Shown piece by piece: positions 25,021-34,426 of a DNA stretch of 37,994 nt; position 1 is the stretch's first letter, and each line of letters begins with the position of its first letter. A model generated the notes under the pieces. The model was not told the DNA's origin and did no database searches. It saw nothing but the letters and a program-made list of their open reading frames with translations. The DNA comes from Streptomyces sp. ISL-12 (lineage in GTDB: Bacteria > Actinomycetota > Actinomycetes > Streptomycetales > Streptomycetaceae): NCBI RefSeq assembly GCF_018614415.1, contig NZ_JAGGOO010000153.1:1-37994 (forward strand), written 5' to 3'. A program made the position numbers and the translations under genes.

Positions 25021-25481
25021 ATCGTCACCCTCTGCGACCGGACCACAAGAAGTGGATCAGAGCCGCTTGCCACGGCCGCCGTCACGCGACCCCCGCCGCC
25101 CCCTGACCGCACTCGGCCTCACCGGATGAACCCGGACAAGATCACTACACGCAAAGCCCCTGAGTCGGACCGGTTCGCGCTTCCATGGCAGCCGAGTGTG
25201 ACCAGCCCCCGCCAGGGGCCCGCTGTGCGCGGTCGGGAGACACGTCTGGCCTGGTGGTGCTCGTGTCACCAGGGGCCTGCGCCCACCTCCAGCCGCGCAC
25301 GAATTCGTTAGGGGATTCGTAGGGGGCGTAGGGGCTGGCTTCCCTGTCGACGAATCGCGAGGATCACAAACGATCGTGGAACTTTCTCATTCGGCACCGA
25401 TTCGCTCAAGGGCGATGTGGTAATTCCCGTCGTCTTTCCGCGCGGTCGGACGGGTACCTCGACAAACGCTGCGGAGGCTCG
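25021..25481. other. Intergenic region upstream of the methoxymalonyl-ACP operon
   Basis: About 460 bp hold no supported gene. The left part continues decayed insertion-sequence DNA. The right part (25340-25480) is less GC-rich and must include the operon promoter. A TAATTC is present near 25421-25430 but has no well-placed -35. A GGAGG lies five nt before the GTG start at 25482. Confidence 0.45.
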
Positions 25482-26336
25482 GTGGAAGGAATTCGACTTT
25501 CTGTGCTCGGTGCCGGTGTCATGGGCACCGGCGTGACCGCGTTGGCGCTGGGGCACGGAGTTCCGGTCCTGCTGATCGACGTCGACCAGGCCAGGCTCGA
25601 CGAAGCACGGGCCAGGATCCGGCAACAGCTCCGTATGGCCCAGATGATGGGCGAACTGCCCCAGGGGCACTCACCTGGCCGGCTCACCACGAGCGTGACG
25701 CTCGACGACGTGGACGGCAGCACCGCCGTGATCGAGGCGGTCACCGAACTCGCCGACGTCAAGGCCAAGGTGCTCGCCGACGTGTCCGGCCTGGTGGCGC
25801 CCGGCACGGTGCTGGTGACCAACACCTCGTCGTTCCCCATCGACGAGATGGCCGATGCGGTGGCACGCCCGCAGGACCTGATCGGCACCCACTTCATGAA
25901 TCCGGCCTACCTCATCAGGACGGTGGAGGTCATCCGGGGCCGGCGCACCAGTGACGCCGCGCTCGCCGGAGTGCGTGGCGTGCTCACCGCGCTCGGCAAG
26001 GAGCCGGTGGTCGTCAACGACGCCCCGGGCTTCGTGACGAGCCGCGTCCTGCATCCCATGATCAACGACGCCGCCCGGGTCGTGCAGGAGGGCACCGCGA
26101 GCGCCGAAGCGGTCGACGCGCTCATGCAGGGGTGCCTCGGTCACCGTACGGGGCCGCTGCGCACCGCCGACCTGATCGGCATCGACAACCTCGTCGACTC
26201 CCTGTGGGTGCTGCACGAGCGCACCGGGGACGAGGGATGCCGTCCCTGCGATCTGCTTCTCGAAAAGGCATGGGCCGGTCACCACGGCCGCAAGAGCGGT
26301 CGCGGTTTCTACGAGTACGGAGAACCTCTGTCATGA
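25482..26336 (+). CDS. fkbK: 3-hydroxyacyl-CoA dehydrogenase-type enzyme of methoxymalonyl-ACP biosynthesis (FkbK/Asm13-like)
   Basis: This 284-residue NAD-dependent dehydrogenase oxidises the C2 hydroxyl of the glyceryl-ACP intermediate en route to methoxymalonyl-ACP. It has an N-terminal Rossmann motif LSVLGAGVMGTGVTAL (residues 6-21), an NTSSFPIDEMA segment, the conserved GTHFMNPAYLIRTVEVIRG catalytic His region, and a C-terminal helical domain including NDAPGFVTSRVLHPMINDA. The GTG start has GGAGG upstream. The stop overlaps the next start (ATGA). Gene order K-J-I-H-G matches the ansamitocin asm13-17 set, which gives the function. Confidence 0.9.
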   Translation: MEGIRLSVLGAGVMGTGVTALALGHGVPVLLIDVDQARLDEARARIRQQLRMAQMMGELPQGHSPGRLTTSVTLDDVDGSTAVIEAVTELADVKAKVLADVSGLVAPGTVLVTNTSSFPIDEMADAVARPQDLIGTHFMNPAYLIRTVEVIRGRRTSDAALAGVRGVLTALGKEPVVVNDAPGFVTSRVLHPMINDAARVVQEGTASAEAVDALMQGCLGHRTGPLRTADLIGIDNLVDSLWVLHERTGDEGCRPCDLLLEKAWAGHHGRKSGRGFYEYGEPLS

Positions 26337-26602
26337 CTGCCTCGTCCAACGCCGTCACGGTCGAAGAATCCATTCAGGCATTTCTGCGGGAAAGGACGAA
26401 GAGGTCGTGGGAGCCCGACGTCGACCTCTTCGCCACCGGCGGAGTCTCCTCCCTGTTCGCCATGGAACTCGTGGTGCATCTGGAGAAGACCTTCGCGATC
26501 ACCATCGCCGGACCCGACCTCATGATCGACAACTTCCGTACGGTGCGCACGATGACCGCTCTGGTCAACCTGCTGCGGGAAGCGGGCGGCAACGATGCGT
26601 GA
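26333..26602 (+). CDS. fkbJ: Discrete acyl carrier protein for methoxymalonate (FkbJ/Asm14-like)
   Basis: This 89-residue free-standing ACP carries the glyceryl-to-methoxymalonyl unit on its phosphopantetheine arm. The attachment site is in FATGGVSSLFAMELVVHLE; the usual Asp before the Ser is replaced by Ser (VSSL), which is seen in this ACP class. The rest (FAITIAGPDLMIDNFRTVRTMTALV) fits helices II to IV of an ACP. Its ATG overlaps the dehydrogenase stop, and its stop lies 8 nt inside the next gene, so all three are coupled. Confidence 0.9.
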   Translation: MTASSNAVTVEESIQAFLRERTKRSWEPDVDLFATGGVSSLFAMELVVHLEKTFAITIAGPDLMIDNFRTVRTMTALVNLLREAGGNDA

Positions 26603-27713
26603 CACTGCCGATCTCACGGACGAACTGTCCAGGGCCGTCACCGACCTCGTCGGCGACCGGGCCGGCGCATGGGACCGGGCCGGGCTGCTCCCCGACGATC
26701 TGCTCAGGAAGTGCAGCGCCTCCGGTGTGCTGTGCGCCGAGGTGCCGCGCGAGTACGGCGGTCACGGCCTGAGCAGCCCGGCGGGTGGCGAGCTCACCGC
26801 CCACGTGGGCAGCCTGTGCAGTTCCCTGCGCAGCGTCATGACTTCGCAGGGCATGGCGGCCTGGACCGTCCAGCGGCTGGGCACCGCGAGCCAGCGCAGT
26901 GCCCTGCTGCCTCGGCTGACCAGCGGCGAACTGGCCGCCGTCGCGTTCAGCGAACCGGACGCGGGCAGCGACCTGAACGGCATCACCACGACGGTCCGCG
27001 CCGAGGACGAGCACGTCGTCATCGACGGCCACAAGAAGTGGATCACCGTGGGCCGGTACGCGGATCTGCTCGTCGTGTTCGGCCGGTACGGGGACGGAGC
27101 CGCCGCCGTCGTCGTCCCCCGCGACACCCCCGGTGTCCGCGTCGAACCGGTGGCCGACCCGCTCGGCTGCCGGGCGGCGGGCCACGCGAACATCGAGTTC
27201 CGCGCGGCCCGGGTCCCGGCCGGCCATGTCCTGGGCGGTCCTGGCCAGTCCCTGCCGATGCTGGTGACGGCGGCTTTGACGTACGGCCGGCTCTCGGTGG
27301 CCTGGGGGTGCGTCGGCATCCTGCGCGCCTGTCTGCGGGCCGCCGCCCGGCACACCACCTCCCGGCGTCAGTTCGGCCGGAAGCTGGCCGAGCACCAACT
27401 GGTGGCGGGGCACTTGGCGGATCTGGTGGTCGCCGAGCAAGTCGCCGCGCGGGCCTGTGCCGAGGCGAGCCGGGCCCGCGACGAAGGGGCGCCCGAGATG
27501 TTCGTCAAGGCCGTGGCCGCCAAACACATCGGTGCCACGCACGCCGCACGGGCGGCGGCGACGACCGTACAGCTCCTGGCGTCCGCGGGCGCCGAGGACG
27601 GCTCGGTGGCCGCGCGCGCGTACCGGGACGCGAAGCTGATGGAGATCATCGAGGGCACCAGCGAGATATGCCAGTTGATCCTGGCCGACCACGCGGTGGC
27701 GGAGTGGGCATGA
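26595..27713 (+). CDS. fkbI: Acyl-CoA dehydrogenase-like enzyme of methoxymalonyl-ACP biosynthesis (FkbI/Asm15-like)
   Basis: This is a 372-residue flavoprotein of the acyl-CoA dehydrogenase fold that works on an ACP-bound substrate and is needed for oxidation of C1 of the three-carbon unit. Landmarks are AAVAFSEPDAGSDLNGI (FAD/substrate contact), GHKKWITVGRYADLLVVFG, the helical C-terminal domain with TTSRRQFGRKLAEHQLVAGHLADL, and EIIEGTSEICQLILADHAV at the end. The start overlaps the ACP gene by 8 nt and the stop overlaps the fkbH start. Length is normal. Confidence 0.92.
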   Translation: MRDTADLTDELSRAVTDLVGDRAGAWDRAGLLPDDLLRKCSASGVLCAEVPREYGGHGLSSPAGGELTAHVGSLCSSLRSVMTSQGMAAWTVQRLGTASQRSALLPRLTSGELAAVAFSEPDAGSDLNGITTTVRAEDEHVVIDGHKKWITVGRYADLLVVFGRYGDGAAAVVVPRDTPGVRVEPVADPLGCRAAGHANIEFRAARVPAGHVLGGPGQSLPMLVTAALTYGRLSVAWGCVGILRACLRAAARHTTSRRQFGRKLAEHQLVAGHLADLVVAEQVAARACAEASRARDEGAPEMFVKAVAAKHIGATHAARAAATTVQLLASAGAEDGSVAARAYRDAKLMEIIEGTSEICQLILADHAVAEWA

Positions 27714-28786
27714 CGACCTTGGTGAAGTGCCTGGTGTGGGACCTGGACAACACGTTGTGGAACGGCACGCTGCTGGAGGACGGGGAGGTCACACTGCTGC
27801 CCGGTGTCCTGGAGACCGTACGGGAATTGGACTCCCGCGGCATCCTTCAGTCGGTGTCGAGCAAGAACGATCACGACCTGGCGTGGCGGCGGCTCGAGGA
27901 GCTGGGCATCGCCGAGTACTTCGTCCTGCCGATGATCGGCTGGGGGCCCAAGTCGCAGTCCGTCAAGGGGATAGCCGAGCGGCTGAACTTCGCGCTCGGC
28001 ACGATCGCGTTCATCGACGACGGGCCCGCCGAACGCGCGGAAGTCACCTTCCATCTGCCGGACGTGCGCTGCTACGACGCTTCGCAGGCGGGCGAACTGA
28101 CGGCGCTGCCCGAGTTCAGTCCGGAGCGGGTGACGGTCGACTCGCGCCGGCGCCGGCAGATGTACCGGGCGGGATTCGAACGAGACGCGCGCCGGGCCGA
28201 GTTCACCGGCCCGGACGAAGAGTTCCTGCGCTCGCTCGACCTCGTCATGCGCATCGGCCGGGCGGGCGAGGAGGAGTTGTCCAGGGTCGAGGAACTGACC
28301 CTGCGCACCAGCCAGATGAACGCCACCGGCGTCCACTACTCCGATACGGCACTGCGCGCCCTGCTCGCCGACGACCACCACGAAGTGCTGGTGACCACGC
28401 TCGTCGACCGTTTCGGTCCGCACGGCGCGGTCGGCATCATCCTGCTGGAGAAGCACCCGGCCGTCTGGCGTCTGAAGCTGCTCGCCACGTCGTGCCGGGT
28501 GGTCTCCTTCGGGGCCGGCACGGTCCTGCTCAACTGGCTGGAGAGTGAGGCCGCACGCGCCGGTGTCCATCTGACCGCGGATTTCCGCAGGACCGACCGC
28601 AACCGGATGATGGAGATCGCCTACCGGTTCGCCGGATTCACCGGCGAGACCTGCGGCTGCACGCAGAATGTGCCCTTCGCGGCGGACCGTGACGGGATCC
28701 AGCGGCTGCACCTCAAACCCACAGACAAGGGTGCGCCCACCACCCTGCGGCTCATCGCACCGGACCTCGTGGCCGAAGGAGCCTGA
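27710..28786 (+). CDS. fkbH: FkbH-like glyceryl transferase/phosphatase
   Basis: This is a 358-residue HAD-superfamily protein. FkbH proteins take 1,3-bisphosphoglycerate, dephosphorylate it and load the glyceryl unit on the discrete ACP, which commits carbon to methoxymalonyl-ACP. The HAD motif I with Asp11 and Asp13 (VWDLDNTLWNG) is intact, followed by SVSSKND and the IAFIDDGPAERAEV motif. The C-terminal half has the LRTSQMNATG and HGAVGIILLEK segments typical of the family acyltransferase part. The ATG at 27710 overlaps the stop of the preceding gene; an upstream in-frame extension through fkbI is antisense-free but out of that gene's frame and not real. Confidence 0.94.
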   Translation: MTTLVKCLVWDLDNTLWNGTLLEDGEVTLLPGVLETVRELDSRGILQSVSSKNDHDLAWRRLEELGIAEYFVLPMIGWGPKSQSVKGIAERLNFALGTIAFIDDGPAERAEVTFHLPDVRCYDASQAGELTALPEFSPERVTVDSRRRRQMYRAGFERDARRAEFTGPDEEFLRSLDLVMRIGRAGEEELSRVEELTLRTSQMNATGVHYSDTALRALLADDHHEVLVTTLVDRFGPHGAVGIILLEKHPAVWRLKLLATSCRVVSFGAGTVLLNWLESEAARAGVHLTADFRRTDRNRMMEIAYRFAGFTGETCGCTQNVPFAADRDGIQRLHLKPTDKGAPTTLRLIAPDLVAEGA

Positions 28787-28787
28787 C

Positions 28788-29486
28788 ATGGCCCAGCAGC
28801 TCGAGAGCACCCCCGCGCTCCTTGAGTACGTACGACGCAGTTCGCTGCGTGAGGACGACATCCTGCGCCGGCTGCGCGCGGAGACCTCCGGGCTCCCCGC
28901 GGCGCTGGCCCTGCAGGTCACGCCGGAGCAAGGCCAGTTCCTGGCTCTGCTCGTGGGTCTGACCGGGGCGAGCCGGGTGCTGGACGTCGGCACCTTCACC
29001 GGTTACAGCAGTCTGTCGATGGCTCGGGCGCTGCCGTCGCACGGCCGCCTGGTCACCATGGACATCAGCGAGAAGTGGCCGAGTATCGGCGCTCCCTTCT
29101 GGCGTGAGGCGCACGTGGCCGACCGTATCGACCTGCGGGTCGGCGACGCCCAGGAGACCCTGGCCGAGCTTCTGGCCGAGGAGGGGCCCGAGAGCTTCGA
29201 CCTCGCGTTCGTGGACGCGGACAAGGCCCAGTACACGGCGTACTACGAGGCGGCCCTGGATCTGTTGCGCCCCGGCGGACTGATCGTGCTGGACAACACG
29301 CTCTTCTTCGGGCGGGTGATCGACCCCGCGGCACAGGACGCGGACACGGTCGCCATCCGTGAGCTGAACCAGGCCCTGCTGGACGACGACCGGGTGGATC
29401 TGTCACTGCTCCCGTTGTTCGACGGCATCACCCTCGCCCGCAAGAGGTCCGGCGCGGGCGGCCCGAAGGAGGAGGACCGGCCATGA
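28788..29486 (+). CDS. fkbG: O-methyltransferase of methoxymalonyl-ACP biosynthesis (FkbG/Asm17-like)
   Basis: This 232-residue SAM-dependent methyltransferase adds the methyl group to the C2 hydroxyl of the ACP-bound unit. It belongs to the caffeoyl-CoA O-methyltransferase-like family: SAM motif I is VLDVGTFTGYSSLSMA, then LVTMDISEKW (acidic residue binding SAM ribose), and FVDADKAQYTAYYEAAL with the metal-binding Asp-Ala-Asp-Lys. It follows the fkbH stop by one base, and its stop overlaps the PKS ATG (ATGA), so extender-unit supply and PKS are made from one coupled transcript. Confidence 0.92.
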   Translation: MAQQLESTPALLEYVRRSSLREDDILRRLRAETSGLPAALALQVTPEQGQFLALLVGLTGASRVLDVGTFTGYSSLSMARALPSHGRLVTMDISEKWPSIGAPFWREAHVADRIDLRVGDAQETLAELLAEEGPESFDLAFVDADKAQYTAYYEAALDLLRPGGLIVLDNTLFFGRVIDPAAQDADTVAIRELNQALLDDDRVDLSLLPLFDGITLARKRSGAGGPKEEDRP

Positions 29487-32400
29487 CCGCCGCCGAGGAC
29501 AAACTGCGCGACTATCTGAAGCGGGCGACGGCGGATCTGCGCCGCACCCGCTGTGAGCTCGAGGCAGTGGAGGCCAGGAAGAGCGAACCCATCGCGATCG
29601 TCTCCATGTCCTGCCGCTTCCCGGGCGGTGTCAGCTCGCCGGAGGACCTCTGGCGACTGCTGGCGGACGGCACCGACGCGGTCTCCGCCTTCCCGGCCGA
29701 CCGCGGCTGGGACCTGGCGGGTCTGTACGACCCGGACGCGTCGGCGTCCGGCAGGAGTTATGTGCGCGAGGGCGGGTTCCTTGAGGACGCCGACGCGTTC
29801 GATGCCGCGTTCTTCGGGGTGTCCCCGCGCGAGGCGGCCGCGATGGACCCGCAGCAGCGCCTGCTCCTGGAAGCGTCCTGGGAGGCGATCGAGCGGGCCG
29901 GCATCGACCCGTACACGCTGCGGGGCACGCGGGCCGGGGTCTATTTCGGTGTCATCGCGCAGGAGTACGGTCCCCGTCTGTACGAGGCGGCACCGGACGT
30001 CGAGGGGCACCGGGCCACGGGCAACGCGGCCAGTGTGGCCTCGGGCCGGGTCTCCTACTTCCTGGGTCTCCAGGGCCCGGCCGTGACGATCGACACGGCC
30101 TGCTCGTCGTCACTGGTGTCGCTGCATCTGGCCGCTGAGGCGCTGCGCCGCGACGAGTGCACGATGGCGCTGGCCGGCGGTGTGACGGTGATGTCCTCGC
30201 CCGGCTGCTTCGTCGAGCTGAGCCGGCAGCGGGTGCTGTCCGCCAGTGGCAGGTGCAAGTCGTTCTCCGCGGACGCCGACGGCACGAACTCCGCAGAGGG
30301 CATCGGTGTCCTGCTGGTCGAGCGGCTGTCGGTGGCGCGTGCGCTCGGGCATCCCGTCCTGGCCGTCCTGCGCGGCTCGGCCGTCAATCAGGACGGCGCC
30401 AGCAACGGGCTGAGCGCACCGAGCGGCCCGGCGCAGCAGCGGGTGATCCGGCAGGCGCTGGACAGCGCCCGGCTCACCGCGGACCAGGTCGACGCCGTCG
30501 ACGCGCACGGTACGGGCACCTCGCTGGGCGATCCCATCGAGGCGCAGGCCCTGCTGGCGACGTACGGGCAGGGGCGCCCCGCGGACCGCCCGCTGTGGCT
30601 GGGGTCGCTGAAGTCGAACATCGGGCACACCCAGGCCGCGGCCGGGGTCGGCTCGGTGATCAAGATGGTCCTGTCCCTGCGGCACGGTGTGCTGCCCCGG
30701 ACGCTGCATGTGACGGAGCCGACCGGGCACGTCGACTGGTCCTCGGGCGGGGTGCGGCTGCTGACCGATCCCGTGCCCTGGCCGACCGGTGACCGGGTGC
30801 GCCGGGCCGGGGTCTCCTCGTTCGGCATCAGCGGTACGAACGCGCACGTGATCGTGGAGGAGGCGCCGCCCGATCCGGCGCCGCCCGGGGAGTCCCGCGC
30901 CGCGGTGGACGGGGCCGCCGCCCGCGGGCTCCGCGTTCCGGTGGCGCTGTCCGGTACCGACGCGGCCGCGCTGCGGTCCCAGGCCGTTCGCTGGCGGGAA
31001 CATCTGGCCGAGCGGCCTGACCTGGGTCCGGCCGCTCTCGCGCTCCCCTCGACGACGACCCGCGCGGCCCTGGACCACCGCGCCGTCGTCGTGGCGGGCG
31101 ACCGGGACGAACTTCTGGCGGGTCTCGACGCGCTGGCCGAGGACCGTCCCCTGCCCTGCCTCGCGAGGGGCAGCGTCGCCGCCGTTGGCGCTCCCGTCTT
31201 CGTCTTCCCCGGTCAGGGGGCGCAGTGGCCGCGCATGGGCGCGGAACTCCTGGGGCAGTCCGAGACGTTCCGGACCTCGGTGCTCGAGTGCGAGAAGGCC
31301 CTGTCCGCCTTCCTCGACTGGTCCGTCCTCGATGTCCTCACCGAGGCCGAGGGCGCACCGTCGGTGGACCGGGTGGACGTGGCCCAGCCGGTGCTGTTCA
31401 CGGTGATCGTGTCACTGGCCCGGCTGTGGCGCTCCCACGGTGTGGAACCGGCCGCCGTGGTGGGGCATTCGCAAGGCGAGGTCGCCGCTGCCCATGTGGC
31501 GGGCGGGCTCAGCCTGGAGGACGCCGCCCGGGTCGTGGCCGTACGTAGCAAGCTGTGGCGGCGGCTGGCCGGGCAGGGCGCGATGCTGTCGGTGATGGCG
31601 CCGGCCGAACAGGTGCGCGCCTGGATCGAGCCCTGGAGCGAGAGCATCGGCGTGGCTGCGGTGAACGGTCCCGCGACCGTCACGGTGTCCGGGGACCCCG
31701 GAGCGCTGGCCGAGCTGGGGGCGAAGCTGTCGGCGGAGGGTGCGCGCCGGTGGCAGATTCCCGGTGCTGACGTCGCCGGTCACTCGCCCCAGGTGGATCC
31801 CTTCGAGCGGGAGCTGCTCGAGGAGCTGGCGCCGATCAGCCCTCGGCCGCTGACCGTCCCCTTCTACTCGACCGTGCGCGGCGGCCTGCTGGAGACGGAG
31901 CAGGTCGATGCCGCGTACTGGTACGACAACATCCGCCGGCCGGTGGAGTTCGAGAGCACGGTGCGCTCGCTGCTGGACGCGGGGCACCGGACGTTCATCG
32001 AGGTCAGTCCGCATCCGGTGCTGACGAACTCGGTACGGGAGACCGCCGAGGACGCGGATACGGAGGTCGTCACCGTGGACACCTTGCGGCGTGCCGCGGG
32101 CGGCTGGGACCGGTTCCTGCTGTCCATGGCGCAGGCCCATGTCCACGGGGTGTCCCCCGACTGGCGCACGGTGCACGAGGGACACCAGGGCGCGGGCTGC
32201 GGGCCCGTCGAGCTGCCCACCTACGCTTTCCAGCGGCGGCGGCACTGGGTCGAGCCGCCGTCGCACCGTGCGCCGGAGGGCGACGCCTCGTTCTGGACGG
32301 CGGTGGACCGCGCCGACCTGCCGGTCCTGTCCCGGGCCCTGGGGCTCGACAAGAACGCCCTGGATACGGTGGTACCGGCGCTGCGGTCCTGGCGCGAGCG

Positions 32401-34366
32401 GCAGCGGGAGGGCTCGGTCGTCGACTCGTGGCGTTACCGGGTGTCCTGGCGGCCCGCCCCGGCACAGGCGGCACCGCCGCGCCTGTCCGGCGGGTGGCCG
32501 CTGGTGGTTCCGCTGGGTTACGAGGAGGACGCGCTGACGCTGATCGCCGAGCGGGCGCTGACCGCACACGGTGCGCGGCCCGTCCGGATCGTGGTGGACG
32601 CGGCCGCCGTCGAGCGGGGCGGTGTGCTGCCCGACGGCATGGACTCGGCGGCCGGTGTGCTGTCGCTGCTCGCCCTCGACAAGCGTCCCCACGGCCGGGT
32701 GCCGGGGGTGTCCGCGGGGCTCGCGGCGACCGCCGCCCTGGTGCAGGAGCTGGGCGACGCGTCGGTCACGGCGCCGTTGTGGTGCCTGACGTCCGGTGCG
32801 GTGAGCGCCGGCGGGTCCGGCCCGTCCGAGGGGCCGGCCGCGCCGGGGCAGGCTCAGGTCTGGGGTCTGGGCCGGGTCGTCGGCCTGGAACATCCGGACC
32901 GGTGGGGTGGCCTGATCGATGTCGTGGGGCCGGTCACCGAGGAGACCGGGCGACGGCTGGCCGAGGCTCTGGGCGGACGTGAGGACCAGGTGGCGGTGCG
33001 CCCCTCGGGCACGTTCGTGCGACGCCTGGTCAGGGCACCGCTGGCCGGGCGCGCGCCGGCCAGGCCGTGGCGTGCGCGCGGCATCGCGCTGATCACCGGG
33101 GGCACCGGCGCGCTGGGCGCCCATGTGGCCCGCAGGCTGGTCGCCGACGGGGCCGAGCATGTGGTGCTGACCAGTCGCCGGGGCCCTGGCACACCGTCCG
33201 CGCGGGCGCTGCGCGCCGAACTCGAGGCGCTCGGCGCGCGGGTGACGGTCGCCGCCTGCGACGTGGCCGACCGCGCGGCGGTGGCGGACCTGGTGTCCGC
33301 CCTCACCGCGGACGGCTCGGTGGTGCGCACGGTGGTGCACGCCGCGGGGGTGGGCGAGTGGAACCCTCTGGCCGAGGCCGACGTGAGCACCTGGTCCGAT
33401 GTCGTCGCGGCCAAGGTGGCGGGCGCCGTCAACCTGGCCGAACTGGTCGACGGGGCCGGGCTGGACGCGTTCGTGCTGTTCTCGTCGATCTCGGCGACCT
33501 GGGGCAGCGGCAATCAGGCGGGCTACGCGGCGGCGAACAGCTTCCTCGACTCCTGGGCCGAGCGGCTGCGGGCCCAGGGCCTGCCAGCCACTTCGGTGGC
33601 GTGGGGCGCCTGGGCCGGGGAGGGCATGGCCGCCGACGACTCCTTCGAGCAGCACTTCCGGCGCCGTGGGCTTCTGGAGATGTCCCCGGAGCTGGCGCTG
33701 ACCGCGCTGTGGCAGGCGGTCGAGCACCAGGAGACCTCGCTGACGGTCAGCAACATGGACTGGTCGCTGTTCGTGCCCGGCTTCACCATGGCTCGGGCGC
33801 GTCCCCTGATCGAGGACATCGACGAGGTCCGGCTGATGCTGGCGGCGGACGACGCGGCCGACGGCGAGGACACGTCTCTGCGCGCCGAGTTGGCGGGGCT
33901 GTCCTCGGCCGCCCGGGAACGCAGGCTCCTGGAGCTCGTACGGGTGCAGGCGGCGGCCACGCTGGGGCACGCGGGCCCGGAGGGGATCGCGCCGGGGCAG
34001 GCGTTCAAGGACCTCGGTTTCGACTCGCTCACCGCGGTGGAGCTGCGCAACCGGCTGCGCCGGATCAGCGGGCTGCGGCTGCCCACGACCCTGGTCTTCG
34101 ACCATCCCACGTCCAGGGCGGTGGCCCGGTTCCTGCACACGGAGCTGTTCGCCGCGGACGACACCGGCGGGCCGGACGAGGAGATCCGCACGCTGCTGGC
34201 GGCCATCCCGCGGGCACGGCTGGAGCGTTCGAACCTGCTGGAGCAGTTGCGCAGGCTCGCACAGGACCGGGACCCGGCGTCGGCGGAACCGGCGCCGAGC
34301 GCGTCCGGTCTCGACTCCATGGACGCCGACGAGCTGATCGAGATGGCGTTGCGCACCGCTGAGTGA
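29483..34366 (+). CDS. Type I polyketide synthase, one module: docking-KS-AT-KR-ACP-docking
   Basis: This is a 1627-residue single elongation module. An N-terminal coiled docking helix (residues 1-33) precedes the KS, with Cys207 in DTACSSS, His342 in DAHGTGTS and His382 in NIGHTQAAAG. The AT has Ser663 in GHSQGE and VAGH at 764-767, neither the malonyl (HAFH) nor the methylmalonyl (YASH) motif. A post-AT linker (about 935-990) leads into a KR with TGGTGALG at 1205-1212, Lys1311, Ser1335 and Tyr1348. Trp1340, Gln1345 and no LDD motif suggest an A1-type KR (L-hydroxyl, no epimerisation). The ACP Ser1515 is in LGFDSL. The tail ends DSMDADELIEMAL, a C-terminal docking element. GGAGG precedes the ATG. 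No DH or ER is present. It hands its chain to another polypeptide. Confidence 0.95.
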   Translation: MTAAEDKLRDYLKRATADLRRTRCELEAVEARKSEPIAIVSMSCRFPGGVSSPEDLWRLLADGTDAVSAFPADRGWDLAGLYDPDASASGRSYVREGGFLEDADAFDAAFFGVSPREAAAMDPQQRLLLEASWEAIERAGIDPYTLRGTRAGVYFGVIAQEYGPRLYEAAPDVEGHRATGNAASVASGRVSYFLGLQGPAVTIDTACSSSLVSLHLAAEALRRDECTMALAGGVTVMSSPGCFVELSRQRVLSASGRCKSFSADADGTNSAEGIGVLLVERLSVARALGHPVLAVLRGSAVNQDGASNGLSAPSGPAQQRVIRQALDSARLTADQVDAVDAHGTGTSLGDPIEAQALLATYGQGRPADRPLWLGSLKSNIGHTQAAAGVGSVIKMVLSLRHGVLPRTLHVTEPTGHVDWSSGGVRLLTDPVPWPTGDRVRRAGVSSFGISGTNAHVIVEEAPPDPAPPGESRAAVDGAAARGLRVPVALSGTDAAALRSQAVRWREHLAERPDLGPAALALPSTTTRAALDHRAVVVAGDRDELLAGLDALAEDRPLPCLARGSVAAVGAPVFVFPGQGAQWPRMGAELLGQSETFRTSVLECEKALSAFLDWSVLDVLTEAEGAPSVDRVDVAQPVLFTVIVSLARLWRSHGVEPAAVVGHSQGEVAAAHVAGGLSLEDAARVVAVRSKLWRRLAGQGAMLSVMAPAEQVRAWIEPWSESIGVAAVNGPATVTVSGDPGALAELGAKLSAEGARRWQIPGADVAGHSPQVDPFERELLEELAPISPRPLTVPFYSTVRGGLLETEQVDAAYWYDNIRRPVEFESTVRSLLDAGHRTFIEVSPHPVLTNSVRETAEDADTEVVTVDTLRRAAGGWDRFLLSMAQAHVHGVSPDWRTVHEGHQGAGCGPVELPTYAFQRRRHWVEPPSHRAPEGDASFWTAVDRADLPVLSRALGLDKNALDTVVPALRSWRERQREGSVVDSWRYRVSWRPAPAQAAPPRLSGGWPLVVPLGYEEDALTLIAERALTAHGARPVRIVVDAAAVERGGVLPDGMDSAAGVLSLLALDKRPHGRVPGVSAGLAATAALVQELGDASVTAPLWCLTSGAVSAGGSGPSEGPAAPGQAQVWGLGRVVGLEHPDRWGGLIDVVGPVTEETGRRLAEALGGREDQVAVRPSGTFVRRLVRAPLAGRAPARPWRARGIALITGGTGALGAHVARRLVADGAEHVVLTSRRGPGTPSARALRAELEALGARVTVAACDVADRAAVADLVSALTADGSVVRTVVHAAGVGEWNPLAEADVSTWSDVVAAKVAGAVNLAELVDGAGLDAFVLFSSISATWGSGNQAGYAAANSFLDSWAERLRAQGLPATSVAWGAWAGEGMAADDSFEQHFRRRGLLEMSPELALTALWQAVEHQETSLTVSNMDWSLFVPGFTMARARPLIEDIDEVRLMLAADDAADGEDTSLRAELAGLSSAARERRLLELVRVQAAATLGHAGPEGIAPGQAFKDLGFDSLTAVELRNRLRRISGLRLPTTLVFDHPTSRAVARFLHTELFAADDTGGPDEEIRTLLAAIPRARLERSNLLEQLRRLAQDRDPASAEPAPSASGLDSMDADELIEMALRTAE

Positions 34367-34380
34367 ACGGACACGACGCG

Positions 34381-34420
34381 GCGACCAGCACGGTGCCCGG
34401 CCGGGCACCGTGCTGGTCGC
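34381..34420. terminator. 40-bp perfect palindrome, bidirectional terminator
   Basis: GCGACCAGCACGGTGCCCGG is followed immediately by its exact reverse complement, a 20-bp stem with no spacer. It lies 14 bp after the PKS stop and 6 bp beyond the convergent MFS stop, so it can terminate both transcripts. There is no T-run. Confidence 0.85.
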
Positions 34421-34426
34421 GCGGTC

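Noticed and set aside
31412..34408. A 998-codon minus-strand frame across the PKS gene
   Set aside because: Antisense shadow of the AT-KR-ACP region; low-complexity Arg/Pro/Gly translation.
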